NCBI RefSeq assembly: GCF_003429565.1
Contig: NZ_QUAK01000083.1
Coordinates: 30,282-94,281, forward strand
Source of the DNA: Streptomyces triticagri
GTDB lineage: Bacteria > Actinomycetota > Actinomycetes > Streptomycetales > Streptomycetaceae
Direction of reading: 5' to 3'
Length of the DNA: 64,000 nt
The position numbers were made by a program, and so were the translations under genes. Below are positions 34,915 through 43,559 of this stretch, in pieces (within the stretch, counting starts at the first letter, position 1; each line of letters opens with the position of its first letter). Below the pieces are notes generated by a model. It had not been told where the DNA came from. It saw only the letters and a list, made by a program, of their open reading frames with translations, and made no database searches.

Positions 34915-35517
34915 GTGACCGACTACTTCGCCGGAGACCCCCGCACACAGCGCGAACGCATGCTCGCCGGAGATCTCTACATCGCCGCCGACGACCCGGA
35001 CATCCTCCGGGAGGTGCAGCGCGCAGTGCGCCTGACCAACGACTATCTCGCCGCGTACGCCGAGGACGCGGACGCCGCCCGCCCCATCCTCGAGGAACTG
35101 CTCGGCGGGCTCGGCGAGGGGGCCTACGTCAAGCCGCCGCTGTACGTCGACTTCGGCAGCTACATCACCGTGGGGGCGGGGACGTTCGTCAACTCCTCGC
35201 TCACCGCGCTCGACGTCGCACCGATCCGCATCGGGCGCGACTGCCAGATCGGACCGAACGTCCAACTCCTCACGCCCACCCACCCGTTGGACCCTCAGCA
35301 GCGCCGGGACAAGCTGGAGGCCGCGCTGCCGATCACGATCGGCGACAATGTCTGGCTGGGAGGCGGCGCGATCGTGCTTCCTGGTGTGACGATCGGCGAC
35401 GACAGTGTCATCGGTGCCGGGTCCGTGGTCACCAAGGACATCCCGGCGGGCGTGGTGGCCGTGGGCAATCCCGCACGCGTGATCCGATCCCTCGGGGCCG
35501 CCTCGGTGGCTCGGTGA
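34915..35517 (+). CDS. Maltose/galactoside-type sugar O-acetyltransferase
   Basis: 200 residues, left-handed beta-helix (hexapeptide) acetyltransferase. The N-terminal maltose-acetyltransferase cap (FAGDPRTQRERMLAGDLY) is followed by hexapeptide turns (ITVGAGTFVNSS, IRIGRDCQIGPN, ITIGDNVWLGGGAIV, VTIGDDSVIGAGSVV) and NPARVIR. The catalytic His is in LLTPTHPLD. It acetylates a sugar with acetyl-CoA. Nearness to a sugar PTS suggests a shared sugar or disposal of a non-metabolisable one. Confidence 0.9.
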   Translation: MTDYFAGDPRTQRERMLAGDLYIAADDPDILREVQRAVRLTNDYLAAYAEDADAARPILEELLGGLGEGAYVKPPLYVDFGSYITVGAGTFVNSSLTALDVAPIRIGRDCQIGPNVQLLTPTHPLDPQQRRDKLEAALPITIGDNVWLGGGAIVLPGVTIGDDSVIGAGSVVTKDIPAGVVAVGNPARVIRSLGAASVAR

Positions 35518-35554
35518 CGGCGGACGGGACGGCAGCGGCAGACCTGGAGGGCGA

Positions 35555-36112
35555 GTGGCAACCGGACGTGTGGACCCCGACCGGCGGGAGCGGATCATCG
35601 AGGCGGCGCTCGATCTGATCGCCGACGAGGGCGTGGCGGGGACGTCGCACCGCAAGGTCGCCGCGCGTGCGGGAGTGCCGCTCGGCTCGATGACGTACCA
35701 CTTCCAGAGCATGGACGAGCTGCTGCGGGAGGCGTTCTCGCGCTTCGCGGGCACGATCGCCGCGCGCTTCGACGAGCGGCTCGGTGCGGCGCGGTCCCGC
35801 GCCGAGGCGCGGGAGGCGGTGGCGGATCTGATCCATCCGCCGACCGCAGAGAGCCGTCGTGAGCTGGTGCTCACCCACGAGTTGTACACGCTGGCCGCGC
35901 GGCGGCCCGAGTTCCGGGAGCTGACCCAGGCGTGGATGGCGCGCAGTCGGCGGGCGCTCGAGCTGCACTTCGACGCGGCTACCGCGCGTCAGCTCGACGG
36001 GCTCATCGAGGGCCTGCAGATCCACCGGGCGCTCGATCCCGCGCCGCATGACCGCTCCTTGTCCTTGGACGCGATCGAGCGACTCACGACGGCAGGGCCG
36101 TCCGGCGTTTGA
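35555..36112 (+). CDS. TetR-family repressor
   Basis: 185 residues. The HTH is in IIEAALDLIADEGVAGTSHRKVAARAGVPLGSMTYHF, the C-terminal ligand domain is all-helical, with catalytic-looking residues absent as expected. GGAGG stands close before GTG 35555. It follows the acetyltransferase and PTS genes on the same strand and may control them. The final residues (GPSGV) and the stop come from the dispersed intergenic repeat. Confidence 0.88.
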   Translation: MATGRVDPDRRERIIEAALDLIADEGVAGTSHRKVAARAGVPLGSMTYHFQSMDELLREAFSRFAGTIAARFDERLGAARSRAEAREAVADLIHPPTAESRRELVLTHELYTLAARRPEFRELTQAWMARSRRALELHFDAATARQLDGLIEGLQIHRALDPAPHDRSLSLDAIERLTTAGPSGV

Positions 36113-36255
36113 GGGCATCTTTTGACCGGCGGTCAAGCGCATGGCTTCCAGGGCGCTGCCCCGGACCCCTCCCCCGAGCTCTCGGTTCCGCTCGAGCAGG
36201 GGGGACCCCCATCTCAAGCGCCGGAGGGGCTGAATTAACCGCCGGAGGAGCCGAA
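36098..36255. repeat. Dispersed intergenic repeats between convergent genes
   Basis: CCGTCCGGCGTTTGAGG at the TetR stop, then an inverted-repeat element of the type CCCCCGAGCTCTCGG ... CTCGAGCAGGGGGG, then GCCGGAGGGGCTGAATTAACC and two shorter variants. The hairpins could end both the TetR and ABC-F transcripts. Confidence 0.6.
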
Positions 36256-37884
36256 CTAACCGCCGGCGCGGCTGAACCTGACCCGCCGCTCGTCCCAAAC
36301 CGGCTCCCGCGTCTCGCGAACCCGCCCGTCCGCCCCGAACACCAGATACCGGTCGAAGGACTTCGCAAACCACCGGTCATGCGTGACCGCAAGCACCGTG
36401 CCCTGGAACGCCTCGAGCCCCTCCTGCAGCGCCTCCGCCGACTCCAGGTCGAGGTTGTCCGTGGGCTCGTCGAGCAACAGCGCCGTGCAGCCCTGCAGTT
36501 CGAGCAGCAGGACCTGGAACCGCGCCTGCTGGCCACCGGAGAGCCGGTCGAAGCGCTGCTCCGCCTGCCCCGTGAGCTCGTAACGCCGCAGCCGTGACAT
36601 CGCCGCGCCACGGTCCTTCGCGTGCTCACGCCAGAGAATGTCGAGCAGCGTACGGTCGAACAGCTCGGGGTGCGCATGCGTCTGCGCGAAGTGCCCGGGC
36701 ACCACCCGCGCACCGAGCTTCCACTCGCCTGCGTGCCGGACGTCGTCGCCCGCGAGCAGCCGCAGGAAGTGGGACTTGCCCGAGCCGTTGGAGCCGAGGA
36801 CCGCGACCCGCTCGCCGTAGAAGACCTCCAGGTCGAAGGGTTTCATCAGGCCGGTGAGCTCGAGCTGCTTGCAGGTGACGGCCCGCACCCCGGTGCGGCC
36901 GCCGTGCAGCCGCATGGTGATCTCCTGCTTTCGCGGCGGCTCCGGCGGCGGGCCGGCCTCCTCGAACTTCCTCAGCCGGGTCTTCGCCGCCTGATAGCGG
37001 GACGCCATCTCGTCGCTGCGCGCGGCGTACTGCTGCATGTCCAGAACCAGCCGCTTGAGCTGGGCGTGCTTCTCGTCCCAGCGCCGACGCAGTTCCTCGA
37101 AGCGCGCGAACCGCTCCTGCCGCGCCTCGTGGTACGTCGCGAAGCCGCCGCCGTGCACCCAGACGTCGGAGCCCGCCGGGCTCGGCTCGACGCTGACGAT
37201 CTTCTCCGCCGCCCGCGCGAGGAGTTCGCGGTCGTGCGAGACGAACAGGACGGTCTTGCGGGTCTCGGCGAGCCGCTCCTCGAGCCAGCGCTTCCCCGGT
37301 ACGTCCAGGTAGTTGTCCGGTTCGTCGAGCAGCAGGACCTGGTCGGTGCCGCGCAGCAGCGACTCCAGTACGAGGCGCTTCTGCTCACCCCCGCTGAGCG
37401 TGCGCACCTCGCGCCACTGGGCCTTCTCGTACGGGATGCCGAGGGCCGCCGTGGTGCACATGTCCCAGAGCGTCTCGGCCTCGTACCCGCGCGCCTCGGC
37501 CCAATCGGCAAGCGCCTGGGCGTACTTGAGCTGGGCCGCTTCGTCGTCGACCGTCATGATCAGGTGCTCGGCGGCGTCCACGGCCTCGGCGGCCTGCCGG
37601 ATGCGGGGCGGTGCCACCGAGACGAGCAGGTCCCGCACGGTGGTCTCGTCCCGCACCGAGCCGACGAACTGCGGCATCACACCGAGGCCACCGCCGACGG
37701 TGACGGTGCCGCCGTGCGGCTGCAGCTCGCCGGCGAGCAGGCGCAGCAGGGTCGTCTTGCCCGCGCCGTTCGGCCCGACCAGGGCGACCACCGCGCCCTC
37801 GCCCACCCGGAACGAGATGTCGCCGAGCAGCGGCCTCCCGTCGGGCAGGTAGTACTCGAGGTGCGCGGCTTCCAGATGTCCCAT
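36256..37884 (-). CDS. ABC-F ATPase (ribosome-associated type)
   Basis: 542 residues, two ATPase domains and no membrane segment. Domain 1 has GPNGAGKTT near 38 and LSGGEQKRLVLESLL; domain 2 has GSNGSGKSH near 375 and LSGGQQARFQVLLLEL. The linker (about 240-340) is the charged helical arm of ABC-F proteins. Members free stalled ribosomes or protect against ribosome-targeting antibiotics. Divergent from the methyltransferase across a palindromic operator. Resistance cannot be assigned from sequence. Confidence 0.9.
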   Translation of the reverse strand: MGHLEAAHLEYYLPDGRPLLGDISFRVGEGAVVALVGPNGAGKTTLLRLLAGELQPHGGTVTVGGGLGVMPQFVGSVRDETTVRDLLVSVAPPRIRQAAEAVDAAEHLIMTVDDEAAQLKYAQALADWAEARGYEAETLWDMCTTAALGIPYEKAQWREVRTLSGGEQKRLVLESLLRGTDQVLLLDEPDNYLDVPGKRWLEERLAETRKTVLFVSHDRELLARAAEKIVSVEPSPAGSDVWVHGGGFATYHEARQERFARFEELRRRWDEKHAQLKRLVLDMQQYAARSDEMASRYQAAKTRLRKFEEAGPPPEPPRKQEITMRLHGGRTGVRAVTCKQLELTGLMKPFDLEVFYGERVAVLGSNGSGKSHFLRLLAGDDVRHAGEWKLGARVVPGHFAQTHAHPELFDRTLLDILWREHAKDRGAAMSRLRRYELTGQAEQRFDRLSGGQQARFQVLLLELQGCTALLLDEPTDNLDLESAEALQEGLEAFQGTVLAVTHDRWFAKSFDRYLVFGADGRVRETREPVWDERRVRFSRAGG

Positions 37885-37977
37885 GGTTACGCATTGTCAA
37901 GGGCGGCCGTGACCGGGGCAAACGAATTCTCCTGGGCCTCCTGCCGGGCTGCTCACCGCAACCTATTGCCCGCATTA

Positions 37978-37993
37978 TGAGATATGTATCTCA
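37978..37993. promoter_or_regulatory. Palindromic operator between ABC-F and methyltransferase genes
   Basis: TGAGATA-TG-TATCTCA, a perfect 7+2+7 inverted repeat in an AT-rich island of the divergent promoter region (starts at 37884 and 38074). Typical of a small dimeric repressor site. No regulator gene is adjacent. Confidence 0.6.
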
Positions 37994-38073
37994 CTATGCG
38001 GGTGATCGGCGTACGGTTCGTGGCACGGCCGGGCCATGGCGGTCCGGCGGAACCACGATCGACGGAGATCGCC

Positions 38074-38895
38074 ATGCCTGAGGAGACCGCCGTGTACACG
38101 CACGGGCACCACGAGTCCGTGCTGCGCTCGCACACCTGGCGCACCGCGGCCAATTCCGCCGCGTACCTGCTCGCCGAACTGCGCCCCGACGCCACGGTCC
38201 TGGACGTCGGCTGCGGCCCGGGCACGATCACCGCGGACCTCGCCGCGCTGGTCCCGGACGGGCACGTCACCGGCGTCGAGTACGCCCCGGACATACTCGG
38301 TCAGGCACGCGCCACGGCGGCCGGCCGAGGCCTCACGAACGTCACGTTCGGCGAGGCGGACGTGCATCAACTGCCTTACGCGGAAGGGTCGTTCGATGTC
38401 GTGCATGCCCATCAGGTGCTGCAGCACGTGGGCGATCCGGTGCAGGCGCTGCGGGAGATGCGCCGGGTGGTACGGCCCGGCGGTCTGGTCGCCGTGCGCG
38501 ATTCGGACTATGCGGCGATGACCTGGTATCCGCGGCCGGCCGGTCTGGACGGCTGGCTCGATCTGTACGAGCGGGTCGCGCGCACGTCCGGCGGGGAGCC
38601 GGACGCGGGGCGGATGCTCAAGTCCTGGGCCCTGCAGGCGGGTTTCGAGGACATCACCGCCACCTCGTCCACGTGGTGCTTCGCCACACCCGAGGAGCGG
38701 GAGTGGTGGAGCGAGCTGTGGGCCGACCGCACACAGCTCTCTTCGTACGCCCAGCGTGCGGTGGAGGGTGGTCACGCCACGACCGCGGAGCTCGATGCGA
38801 TCGCGGCGGCGTGGCGCGAGTGGGGGGCGGCGGCGGACGGGTGGTTCTCGGTCCTCCATGGTGAAGTTCTGTGCCGCCGCCAGGGGGAGTTCTGA
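38074..38895 (+). CDS. SAM-dependent methyltransferase (UbiE/class I type)
   Basis: 273 residues from ATG 38074, which has CGGAGATCGCC before it; the frame stays open back to 37984, but that part overlaps the operator. Motif I is VLDVGCGPGTIT, the acidic residue VTGVEYAPD, motif II/III FDVVHAHQVLQHVGDP and MRRVVRPGGLV. Substrate unknown. The palindrome upstream suggests tight control, possibly together with the ABC-F gene. Confidence 0.88.
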   Translation: MPEETAVYTHGHHESVLRSHTWRTAANSAAYLLAELRPDATVLDVGCGPGTITADLAALVPDGHVTGVEYAPDILGQARATAAGRGLTNVTFGEADVHQLPYAEGSFDVVHAHQVLQHVGDPVQALREMRRVVRPGGLVAVRDSDYAAMTWYPRPAGLDGWLDLYERVARTSGGEPDAGRMLKSWALQAGFEDITATSSTWCFATPEEREWWSELWADRTQLSSYAQRAVEGGHATTAELDAIAAAWREWGAAADGWFSVLHGEVLCRRQGEF

Positions 38896-38949
38896 GTAGG
38901 GGCGAGAGCGCCCCGCTCACGCATCGTGCCGCGTCTCCGCGGTGCTCAC

Positions 38950-40066
38950 TCAGAAGATCATGAGGCTGCCGCCACGGGAGGTCCAGGTCTGGGTCCATCC
39001 GTTGTTCGGGGCTGTCTCCCACTTGTGCCGGAGAGTGTGGTCCGTGCCGGTGGCGAAGACCTCCAGACGGCCGTCGGCGTTGCGGCCGAGTCGCGGGTCG
39101 TCGGCGAAACTTCCGCCGAGTGACGTCCAGGTACCCCAGGTGAGGTTCGAGGGCTGCTGTTCGATGCTCCAGACGGCGAGGTCGGTGCCGCGAACCAGGA
39201 CACGCAGTCGGCCGTCGGCTTCCTGGAAGACGGCGGGGACTCCGATGCAACTTCCGCCGCGGTCGACCCAGTTCTCCGTCCAGCTGCCGTCGGGAGTGAG
39301 CTGCCAGATGTGTCGCAGGGTGAGGTCGGGCGCGATGGCGAAGACTTCCAGGCGACCCTCCCGATTCCTGAAGACCGCCGGGTCGGCACTCAACTCTCCA
39401 CCGCGTGAGGCCCACTGGCTCCAACCGCTGTCGGGAGCGGTCTGCCAGATGTGCCACAGCGCATGGTCCCTGCCTCGCACGAAGACTTCCAGACGACCGT
39501 CGCGGTTCTGGAAGACCGCGGGGCAGCTTCGAAGAACACCGCCTCGGGAGGTCCACTCCGGGGCCCAGACGCCGTTGGGCGCGGTCTGCCAGATGTGCCA
39601 GAGGGCGTTGTCCGTGCCTCGGACAAAAACCTCCAGACGACCGTCGCGGTTCTGACGGCTTGATGTCGTAGTGGATGACCTGTGCCCGGTGCGCGGCGAC
39701 CAGAGCAGCGCAGATGTCCTTTGCGATCCGCAGGGCACGGCCCACGTCCATGGGGCTCTCGTCACGAATGTGCTCCGCCAGGTCGGCACCGTCGACCTGC
39801 TCCATGACCAGGAACCACAGGTCCCCCTGGATCCCTCGGTCGTACAGGGCGGCCACGTTCGGATGGTTGATCTGCGCAGCGGCCACGGCCTCGCGCTCGA
39901 ACCGCCGTGGCAGGTCCGCATGCGTCGCCTCGTCCAGTACCAGCGTCTTGACCGCCACATCGCGGTGCAGCATCCGGTCCCGGCCGGCCCACACCTCGCC
40001 CATCCCGCCGCGCCCGAGCCGCTTGATCAACTCGTACCGCCCCGCGATCAGGTCTCCGCGCTGCAT
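38950..40066 (-). pseudogene. Broken chimera: Ser/Thr kinase N-half joined out of frame to PLL-like beta-propeller repeats
   Basis: From ATG 40066 the N-lobe of a Hanks-type kinase is intact: ELIKRLGRGGMGEVWAGRD, the Lys in DVAVKTLV, ending just after the catalytic loop HYDIKP. At about 39655 the sequence switches to propeller repeats in another frame: NRDGRLEVFVRGTDNALWHI recurs about five times at a 48-residue period down to the TGA at 38950. The kinase activation segment and C-lobe (about 130-150 residues) are missing. This is best explained by a deletion between a kinase gene and a propeller gene, or within a kinase-propeller gene, leaving both parts without a full frame. Each part alone is well recognised. 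Confidence 0.7.
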
Positions 40067-40244
40067 CTGCCACCCCCGATGACCAAGCAATGCCGGCCCT
40101 CAGCGTAGGGCCACAGCGATTTGCCGAGAGCCGATCAACGAAGGTCTCCGGAAGGAGAGCCGAGAGCTTGGAAGAAGCCGAGGGCTCGGGGAGGGAGGAG
40201 GAGTGCGGGGCGGAGTTCTGGAAGCCGTGCGCTCGGCCTCCGGC

Positions 40245-40345
40245 CGAAGGATGTCCTCAAACTCCCCCAGACTTCGTCCGGGTGGGACCCCCGGACGGCC
40301 TGGAATTGGTGCCGGACGCACTGGAATTGGTACCGGACGGGCTGC
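40245..40345. repeat. Dispersed intergenic repeat forming a coding tail
   Basis: GTCCTCAAACTCCCCCAGAC, GGACCCCCGGACGG and a 21-bp tandem GGAATTGGTgCCGGACG / GGAATTGGTaCCGGACG. Read on the minus strand this makes the last 30 or so residues and the stop of the TetR gene. Confidence 0.6.
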
Positions 40346-41051
40346 GGGCACCGGTGGAACCTCCGGCCGAGGAGGCCGGACGATGGGGCCCCAACCCCGC
40401 AAGCGTATCCGTGAGTTCACTCGCCGAGAGAGGTGCTCCGGGGAGCCCGGGCGCGCCCGGACCCAGGCCCGCGAGGACGAGGGCGAGGGGGCGGCGCCAC
40501 GCGTCGGGGCCGGCCGCTGCCGTCAGGGCCGGGACCGCGCGGCCGAGGGCCGCGAGGGTGAACAGCACGTCCTCCGTCGTCACGTCGTCACGTACCACGC
40601 CGTCCCGCCGGCCCCGCCCGAGCAACTCGTCGAGCGTCGCGGCGTTGTGGACATGGATCGCGTCCAAGGCCTCGATGCCCTGCAGTCGCGTGGTCATCAG
40701 GTCGTTGGTTCCGCGGTCGCCGGCCAGGACGGCGAACACCGCGTCGAGGTAGCCCGTGAGGCCCGACCAGACGTCAGGGTTCGCCCGAGCCTCCTCCCCC
40801 GCCGCGGTCACTCCGGCCAGTGAGTCCTCGAAGACCGCACCGATCAGGGCCGCCCGGTCCGGGAAGTGCCGGTAGAGGGTCGCATTGCCCACGACCGCGC
40901 GCCGCGCGATCAGGTCGAGCGGCGCCTCGAGGCCTTCCGAGCCGAAGATCTCGCGCGCCGCGGCGACCAGCCGCTCCCGGTTGCGGCGGGCATCGCGCCT
41001 GCGCGGCGCCGCGGCAGGACCGCCCTCAGCACCCCGTACGTCCTGCGCCAT
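40257..41051 (-). CDS. TetR-family regulator of the patatin/P450 cluster
   Basis: 264 residues. The HTH lies in NRERLVAAAREIFGSEGLEAPLDLIARRAVVGNATLYRHFPDR; the C-terminal ligand domain matches the TetR_C_33-like group. GAGGAGG seven bases before ATG 41051 fixes the start. The 5' leader holds a short tandem CTTGCCGACC-like repeat. Divergent from patatin and P450 genes with two matching operators between, so auto- and cluster repression is likely. The tail SPSGTNSSASGTNSRPSGG and what follows is encoded by the dispersed repeat and makes the protein longer than its relatives. Confidence 0.87.
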   Translation of the reverse strand: MAQDVRGAEGGPAAAPRRRDARRNRERLVAAAREIFGSEGLEAPLDLIARRAVVGNATLYRHFPDRAALIGAVFEDSLAGVTAAGEEARANPDVWSGLTGYLDAVFAVLAGDRGTNDLMTTRLQGIEALDAIHVHNAATLDELLGRGRRDGVVRDDVTTEDVLFTLAALGRAVPALTAAAGPDAWRRPLALVLAGLGPGAPGLPGAPLSASELTDTLAGLGPHRPASSAGGSTGARSPSGTNSSASGTNSRPSGGPTRTKSGGV

Positions 41052-41129
41052 CGGCGTCCTCCTCGTCGTGACCTTGCCGACCTTGCCGGCCCTGCCGACC
41101 TTTCCGGTCCTGCCGACCTGCCGGCCCCA

Positions 41130-41149
41130 ACCGGGGACCACTCCCCGTT
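41130..41149. promoter_or_regulatory. TetR operator, copy 1
   Basis: ACCGGGGACCACTCCCCGTT, sharing the core CGGGGAnCACTCCCC with copy 2, whose centre is exactly 40 bp away. Confidence 0.55.
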
Positions 41150-41168
41150 CGGATGTTACCGTCGACCA

Positions 41169-41190
41169 AAACGGGGAGCACTCCCCATTT
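41169..41190. promoter_or_regulatory. TetR operator, copy 2
   Basis: AACGGGGAG-CA-CTCCCCATT, near-perfect dyad in the TetR/patatin divergent region, 18 bp before the patatin start. Best candidate site for the TetR protein encoded at 40257-41051. Confidence 0.6.
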
Positions 41191-41207
41191 ACGCTGGAGG
41201 CGAGCGG

Positions 41208-42062
41208 ATGAGCAACGGGCGGACGGCCGGTACGGCTCTGGTACTGGGTGGCGGCGGCCCCGTCGGCGCGGCCTGGATGGCGGGCGTGCTCGCCGGACTC
41301 GCCGAGGCGGGCATCGAACCCTCGGACGCGGACACCGTCGTCGGGACCTCGGCCGGCGCCCTCTTCGGCACCCGCCTGCTGGCCGGCGAGTCCCCCGCCG
41401 GGCTCTACGAACGTCGGCTCACCGGCGCCGACCGGATCGTCCTGCGCGTCACCGCCGGCCAGACACTCCGCTTCCTGCTCGCCGCGCTGTCCGCGCGGGA
41501 CTCCGCGCGTGCCGCGCGCCGGCTCGGCCGTGCGGCCCTGCGGGCGCGGACCGTGCCGGAGGCCGAAGTCCTGGACACGGTGGGCGAGTTCCTCAGGGGC
41601 GTACGGGAGTGGCCGGCGGGCCGGCTGCGCCTGACGGCGGTCGACGCGCTGACCGGAGGTGTGCATGCATTCGACGCGGACAGCGGGGTTCCGCTCGTCG
41701 CCGCGGTCGCCGCCGGTTGTGCCGTGCCGCTCGTCCGGCCGCCGATCACCGCGGACGGCCGCCGCCGGCTGAACGGCGGCACCCGCTCCACCACCAATCC
41801 GGTGCTCGCCGATGGCCACCGGCGGGCCCTGGTGGTGGCGCCGATCCCGTCCGCGCCGGGACCGCACCCCGGCGTACGGCAGGAGGCGGCGGCGCTCGCC
41901 GCGTCCGGTACGTCGGTCGGCCTGATCTCGCCGGACGAGCAGTCGCGCCGTGCGATGGGCCGGGATCTGACGGACTACCGACGGCAGGCCCCGGCCGCCC
42001 GCGCGGGACACCGACAGGCGATCGCCGAGGCGGCCCGGCTGCGGGAATCCCTCCGGGTCTGA
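41208..42062 (+). CDS. Patatin-like phospholipase
   Basis: 284 residues. The oxyanion loop is GGGGPVGAAW and the nucleophile elbow VVGTSAGAL with Ser near 46; the family's catalytic Asp is expected in the later 'DGG/A' motif, here represented by RLNGGTRSTTNP, where Asp is replaced by Asn. That is a departure worth testing. GGAGG seven bases before ATG 41208. It belongs with the downstream P450 under the TetR operators. Confidence 0.83.
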   Translation: MSNGRTAGTALVLGGGGPVGAAWMAGVLAGLAEAGIEPSDADTVVGTSAGALFGTRLLAGESPAGLYERRLTGADRIVLRVTAGQTLRFLLAALSARDSARAARRLGRAALRARTVPEAEVLDTVGEFLRGVREWPAGRLRLTAVDALTGGVHAFDADSGVPLVAAVAAGCAVPLVRPPITADGRRRLNGGTRSTTNPVLADGHRRALVVAPIPSAPGPHPGVRQEAAALAASGTSVGLISPDEQSRRAMGRDLTDYRRQAPAARAGHRQAIAEAARLRESLRV

Positions 42063-42157
42063 GGCGAGACGACGAGCCCGAACCCGCCCGAGCCCCGCGA
42101 CAGTACAAGAAGCACGCAGGCACACATCCCGCCGAGCAGCCGTACCGGAGGACTCCC

Positions 42158-43426
42158 ATGCCCACCCCCGAAGCCCCCACCCTGCACGAACTCGCGCCGC
42201 CCGGCGTCGACTTGGCCGCCGACCCCTACCCCATCTACACCAGACTCCAAGCCGAAGGGCCCGTGCACCGTGTCCACATACCCGGCAGCGGCGACTGCTG
42301 GTACGTCGTCACCTACGACGCGGCCCGCAGCGCACTCACCGACCCGCGGCTGCGCAACGACATCCGGCACTCGGCATCCTGGGAGTCCGACGGCGGCCAT
42401 GCCATCGGGCGCAACATGCTGCAGAGCGACCCACCGCAGCACACGCGGCTCCGCCGGCTCGTCGCCGGGCACTTCACCCCCGGACGGATCGCCGGGCTGC
42501 GCCCGCGGATCGAGGCCGTCACCGACGAACTGCTCGACGCACTGCCCCAGGACGGGGACGGCACGGCGGATCTCGTAGGAGGGTTCGCCCTGCCGTTGCC
42601 CGTCACGGTGATCTGCGAACTGCTCGGCGTGCCTGCCGCGGACCACGCCCTGGTCCACGCCTGGTCCAACGAACTGGTCATGCCCACCTCCCCCGAGGCC
42701 GCCGCCGCAGCCGGGGACCGGCTCACCCGGCGCCTGACCGAACTGATCGGCTTCAGCCGCGCCCACCCGGGGCCCGACACGCTGCTCGGCCGACTGGCCG
42801 CGGCCGCGGACGACTCCCCCGAACCGGCCGCCTGCGCCCGCGAATCGGAGGCCCGCCTCACCACCGAGGAACTCCTCGGCATGGTCTTCCTGCTGCTCGT
42901 CGCCGGGCACGAGACGACCGTCAATCTGATCTCGGCCACGGTGCACAGTCTGCTCGCCCACCCCGCGCAACTCGCCCGGCTCGAGGCCGACCCCGGGCTC
43001 ACCGCGTCCGCCGTGGAGGAGGCCCTGCGCTACAACTCGCCGGTGCATTCGACGGCGTTCCGTTTCGCCGCCGAGCCGCTCACCCTCGCCGGCACCCCGA
43101 TTCCGGCGGGCGACGCGGTGCTCGTCTCGCTCGCCGCGGCCTCTCGCGACCCACGACGGCACCCCCGACCGCACGAGTTCGACATCACCCGGCGCCCCGG
43201 CCACCTCGGCTTCGGCCATGGCACGCACCACTGCCTCGGCGCGCCCCTCGCCCGCGCCGAGGCCACGATCGCCGTGCGCCGCCTCCTGACCCGCCACCCG
43301 GGCCTGGAACCGGCCGTCGACCCCGCCGCACTCACCTGGCGCACCAGCACCCTGCTCCGCGGCCTGACCGCACTGCCCGTACGCCTCGCTCCGGCTCCCG
43401 TACGCCCCGCCCGGGACCGTTTCTGA
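42158..43426 (+). CDS. Cytochrome P450
   Basis: 422 residues, bacterial soluble class I P450. I-helix AGHETTVN, ExxR motif in VEEALRYNSP, and the haem loop FGHGTHHCLG with the axial Cys. CGGAGG precedes ATG 42158. It needs ferredoxin and ferredoxin reductase, neither nearby. It resembles CYP105/107-like actinobacterial enzymes that hydroxylate small molecules. Probably transcribed with the patatin gene (96-bp gap). Confidence 0.95.
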   Translation: MPTPEAPTLHELAPPGVDLAADPYPIYTRLQAEGPVHRVHIPGSGDCWYVVTYDAARSALTDPRLRNDIRHSASWESDGGHAIGRNMLQSDPPQHTRLRRLVAGHFTPGRIAGLRPRIEAVTDELLDALPQDGDGTADLVGGFALPLPVTVICELLGVPAADHALVHAWSNELVMPTSPEAAAAAGDRLTRRLTELIGFSRAHPGPDTLLGRLAAAADDSPEPAACARESEARLTTEELLGMVFLLLVAGHETTVNLISATVHSLLAHPAQLARLEADPGLTASAVEEALRYNSPVHSTAFRFAAEPLTLAGTPIPAGDAVLVSLAAASRDPRRHPRPHEFDITRRPGHLGFGHGTHHCLGAPLARAEATIAVRRLLTRHPGLEPAVDPAALTWRTSTLLRGLTALPVRLAPAPVRPARDRF

Positions 43427-43514
43427 CGTAGCGTCACCAGCTCTCAGGGCAACGGGAAATCGCGGGCCACTGTCGACCGATACACCCTGCCGCAACGCCA
43501 GTTGGGACGAACAG

Positions 43515-43546
43515 GGTCCGGCGCCGGCGCACGGGGGTGCCGGACC
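43515..43546. terminator. Hairpin terminator between P450 and GvpL/F genes
   Basis: GGTCCGGC ... GCCGGACC is a perfect 8-bp stem, extended to about 11 bp with one G-T pair; loop about ten bases. Convergent genes on both sides. Confidence 0.55.
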
Positions 43547-43559
43547 GCGTCGCCCGGCG

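Noticed and set aside
39682..39690. HYD instead of HRD in the kinase catalytic loop as proof of an inactive kinase
   Set aside because: Tyr at this position occurs in some active kinases; the decisive defect is the missing C-lobe.
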